This document shows positions 61,787-64,000 of a stretch of DNA of 64,000 nucleotides, piece after piece; the first letter of the stretch is position 1; each line of letters opens with the position of its first letter. Made by a program: the position numbers and the translations under genes. Where the stretch lies: positions 10,421-74,420 of the forward strand of contig CAZTTH010000017.1 of NCBI GenBank assembly GCA_964615975.1. The letters are read 5' to 3'. Below the pieces are notes generated by a model, which saw only the letters and a program-made list of their open reading frames with translations, was not told where the DNA came from and searched no databases. This DNA comes from CAZTTH01 sp964615975. Its GTDB lineage: Bacteria > Verrucomicrobiota > Lentisphaeria > JABSQK01 > JAJFLO01.

Positions 61787-64000
61787 TCATTGAGACTGAT
61801 TGATGATGATCAGCCCGCAGGAGGTTTCACGCGCAATGGCAAGAATTACCTCGCCGAAGTCATAACGCCGGGAAGGCGCCCGACGCATTCCAACAATGAT
61901 CAAATCGACTTCACGGGCCTGGTCGATAATCATTTTGATCGGATCGCTTCCCAGTTCAATCATGGTACGAGGATTGACATTGATCTCATCCTGTGCCAAA
62001 CGCTGCAGGGCTTCGGCAGCCTTGTCGCGGGCCGATTTCCGGGTTTCCGGGGGCAGTATCTGGAGATAGGTGATCTCACGCGGACGGGTTCGACACAAAC
62101 TGCTTAAAAAACGGGCGCGGAGTTCTGCGTGACCGCTATGCCCGGCAATCGGCACCAGGATTTTTCGGATATTGTTCAACTGCCAGCCATTCGGCGCTTT
62201 GATAATGACCACATCGCAGAGGGCGTCATTGATTAATTTCTCGACCTGCGCTTTGATATCAGTTCTGACGATATCACTGAATCCCAATATCAGGCTCTCA
62301 CAATGATGTAATTTTGCCACGCGATCAATTTCCTGCCACGGATTTTGGGCGATGGTGGTCAAGACCTCAGGTGATGCGCCCAGTGTCAATGAAGCCGTCA
62401 GTGACTTTCCAATCACCGTCTGCACATTCATCAGGGGTTGGGTCAGATCGACAATTGAACCGGAGGTAGGCGGTGACAGAATGGATAACAAAATCATTCG
62501 ACCGACTGATGGGGGAGTCAAGGCGGTGGCAGCCATGACCATGACTTCCGCGTTGACCGGATTGGCTATCGGCACCAGAATCAAGGGATTTCGTCCGCGT
62601 AGTTTGATCAACTCGGGATTCAATGCCTCATTCGACGCATCGTAGATCTGAGCCCGGCGCGCCAACAAAAACCAATACAGAATGCCGCCGATTCCCAGCC
62701 AGACCACAATGATCAAGCCGGCTGCGGGTATCATGATCCCGAGAAAGACCGCCAGTGTCAGGCAAGTGATGCCGCCGACAAGCGGCACCAGAGGATAACC
62801 GGGAATCCGAAACTTGAATCGCGACGAATGTATGCGGCGGTGAGTCAGAAAGTTGATCCAGTGGATCATGAGAAACGATAACAGATGTATCAGGCTGCAT
62901 GCCGCTCCGGCCGCTGCCAGGTTGGGTATGGCCATGATAATTACGACCACGGCGATCAGACTGATGATGATGGCATTGACCGGGCTGCCATAGCGCGGAT
63001 TCAGGATTCCCAGTTGAAAGGGCAGGGTGCGGTCTCGAGCCATCGCCATGACTATACGCGAGGTGATCAGCATATTGGCATTAAGCGCGGTAAATATACA
63101 GACTGCGGTGGTCACCATGATCAGCCAGAATCCCCAACCTCCCAAATACCGTTGCGCTGAAAATGCGATCAAGGTTTCCGGATGGGCAGCGCCGACCCCG
63201 GTCGCGGTTTCATTATTCCCCACTCCCAGAGTTACCGCCGAAAACACGAGCACCAGATAAATGCTCACACAAATTACCAGAGAGATCAATATTGCTTTTG
63301 GGATATTTTTCTCCGGGTCCCTGATTTCACCGGCCAGCGCGGCGATCGCGGAAAACCCCTGCAACGTGCCAAAGGTATAACCCATGGCGATGATAAACCC
63401 GTGCAAGCCGTTGGGAAACATTGGCAATAACTTGACATCAATTTCGGCTATTGGCAGTTCTCTCCATGCCCAGATACAGCTCCCAACGATGAAGAGCAAT
63501 AATCCATGTTTGAGGTGAATGATCCGGGGGCTGATAACATTGGCACATTTCAATAATTGATAACTGCATCCGCAGGCCATCATTACCGCCAGGACATTGA
63601 TGGTATGACGATCCAATAACCACGCTCCAGAATTGCCCCCCGTATACTGCCAGCAGGTATGCACAATTCTTAATCCATAGGTGGATAATCCAATCGCGTA
63701 AAACACACTGGATAAAATCGCCGCCAACCAGAGAATCCACCCGACTCCGAAGCCAATGCGTACCGACCAGATTTTTTTGGTCAGCATGTAGGTGCCACCA
63801 GATTCCGGAAAGAGCGTGGATAATTCCGCCACACTCAATGCCGCCAGCAAAGCGATGACTCCATTGACGATAAAGACCGCGATAATGCCTGCTCCGGTAT
63901 ATGAACAAGCCACCCCGGAAAGCACAAAAATACCGCCACCAATAAGAGCGCTGAGACCAATATTAACGGCGCCGATCAGGCTTAAGGTGCGCTTTAATTC
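61787..64000 (-). CDS. APC-family amino-acid permease with C-terminal Usp domains (5' end outside the window)
   Basis: The frame stays open to the right edge, so the gene is cut. Reading through, the extra codons give ELKRTLSLIGAVNIGLSALI and then GGGIFVLSG, the classical APC N-terminal motif, so the GTG at 63925 is internal. At least 737 residues are visible. TM1-12 occupy about the first 460. The C-terminal 275 residues hold two universal-stress-protein-like domains (NPLILVPIANPVNAEVMVMA; RKILVPIAGHSGHAE, then VDLIIVGMRRAPSRR). The layout matches amino-acid permeases with tandem Usp domains, which may sense nucleotides. Substrate unknown. Confidence 0.88.
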   Translation of the reverse strand, partial: ELKRTLSLIGAVNIGLSALIGGGIFVLSGVACSYTGAGIIAVFIVNGVIALLAALSVAELSTLFPESGGTYMLTKKIWSVRIGFGVGWILWLAAILSSVFYAIGLSTYGLRIVHTCWQYTGGNSGAWLLDRHTINVLAVMMACGCSYQLLKCANVISPRIIHLKHGLLLFIVGSCIWAWRELPIAEIDVKLLPMFPNGLHGFIIAMGYTFGTLQGFSAIAALAGEIRDPEKNIPKAILISLVICVSIYLVLVFSAVTLGVGNNETATGVGAAHPETLIAFSAQRYLGGWGFWLIMVTTAVCIFTALNANMLITSRIVMAMARDRTLPFQLGILNPRYGSPVNAIIISLIAVVVIIMAIPNLAAAGAACSLIHLLSFLMIHWINFLTHRRIHSSRFKFRIPGYPLVPLVGGITCLTLAVFLGIMIPAAGLIIVVWLGIGGILYWFLLARRAQIYDASNEALNPELIKLRGRNPLILVPIANPVNAEVMVMAATALTPPSVGRMILLSILSPPTSGSIVDLTQPLMNVQTVIGKSLTASLTLGASPEVLTTIAQNPWQEIDRVAKLHHCESLILGFSDIVRTDIKAQVEKLINDALCDVVIIKAPNGWQLNNIRKILVPIAGHSGHAELRARFLSSLCRTRPREITYLQILPPETRKSARDKAAEALQRLAQDEINVNPRTMIELGSDPIKMIIDQAREVDLIIVGMRRAPSRRYDFGEVILAIARETSCGLIIINQSQ

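Overview
The window looks like a chromosomal segment of a Gram-negative (diderm) bacterium. The evidence is two porin-like beta-barrels, a TonB-dependent receptor, a three-part RND copper or silver pump with a TolC-like outer-membrane protein, and two O-antigen ligase-type membrane proteins. GC is moderate by eye and coding density is high. There is no phage, transposase or CRISPR signal. Several traits point weakly to an uncultivated PVC-like or similar lineage: a single-domain exosortase, a WD40 Ser/Thr kinase of more than 1300 residues, an enlarged CusA, and a DUF3417-type glucan phosphorylase next to GlgA. This placement is an inference; no rRNA gene is present to test it.

Layout. 1-5.9 kb (+): a shortened AMP-ligase-like protein, a small exosortase, a membrane protein with a SEC-C tail, a secreted protein of unknown role, Pcm, and a GT2 glycosyltransferase closed by a strong terminator. 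6-11.3 kb (+): two tandem O-antigen-ligase/TPR paralogues, the second carrying a short in-frame insert with a perfect palindrome. 11.3-21.3 kb (-): a porin, fumarase, dihydroxy-acid dehydratase, then a polyphosphate block (ppk, CHAD, ParA, SixA). 21.6-27.6 kb: a secreted coiled-coil protein converging on a cyclase-like/kinase/WD40 receptor. 27.9-30.8 kb (-): a beta-CASP nuclease and a CNNM/CorC-type protein. 31-36.3 kb (-): a mini-NRPS unit (TonB receptor, A-PCP protein, thioesterase). 36.3-43.7 kb: glycogen metabolism with GlgA, two different phosphorylases and a lone CBM48 protein. 43.8-46.9 kb (+): a large multidomain cyclophilin lipoprotein. 47-53.7 kb (-): cusCBA-like metal efflux. 54.3-64 kb: M18 aminopeptidase, tRNA-Leu(UAG), YraN, an unknown protein, a porin, PepD, a lone YejB-like permease and an APC transporter with Usp domains that runs off the right edge.

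How they fit together. Several blocks concern storage and stress: polyphosphate (ppk, CHAD, SixA, perhaps positioned by ParA) and glycogen (glgA and two phosphorylases). Others concern the envelope: exosortase, GT2, polymerase or ligase proteins, porins and metal efflux. The mini-NRPS follows glgA on the same strand and may be transcribed with it. Its adenylation pocket reads as serine-like and it has no condensation domain, so its product is unknown. No protein in the window shows a recognisable exosortase sorting tail, so the exosortase substrates must lie elsewhere or be of an unfamiliar type.
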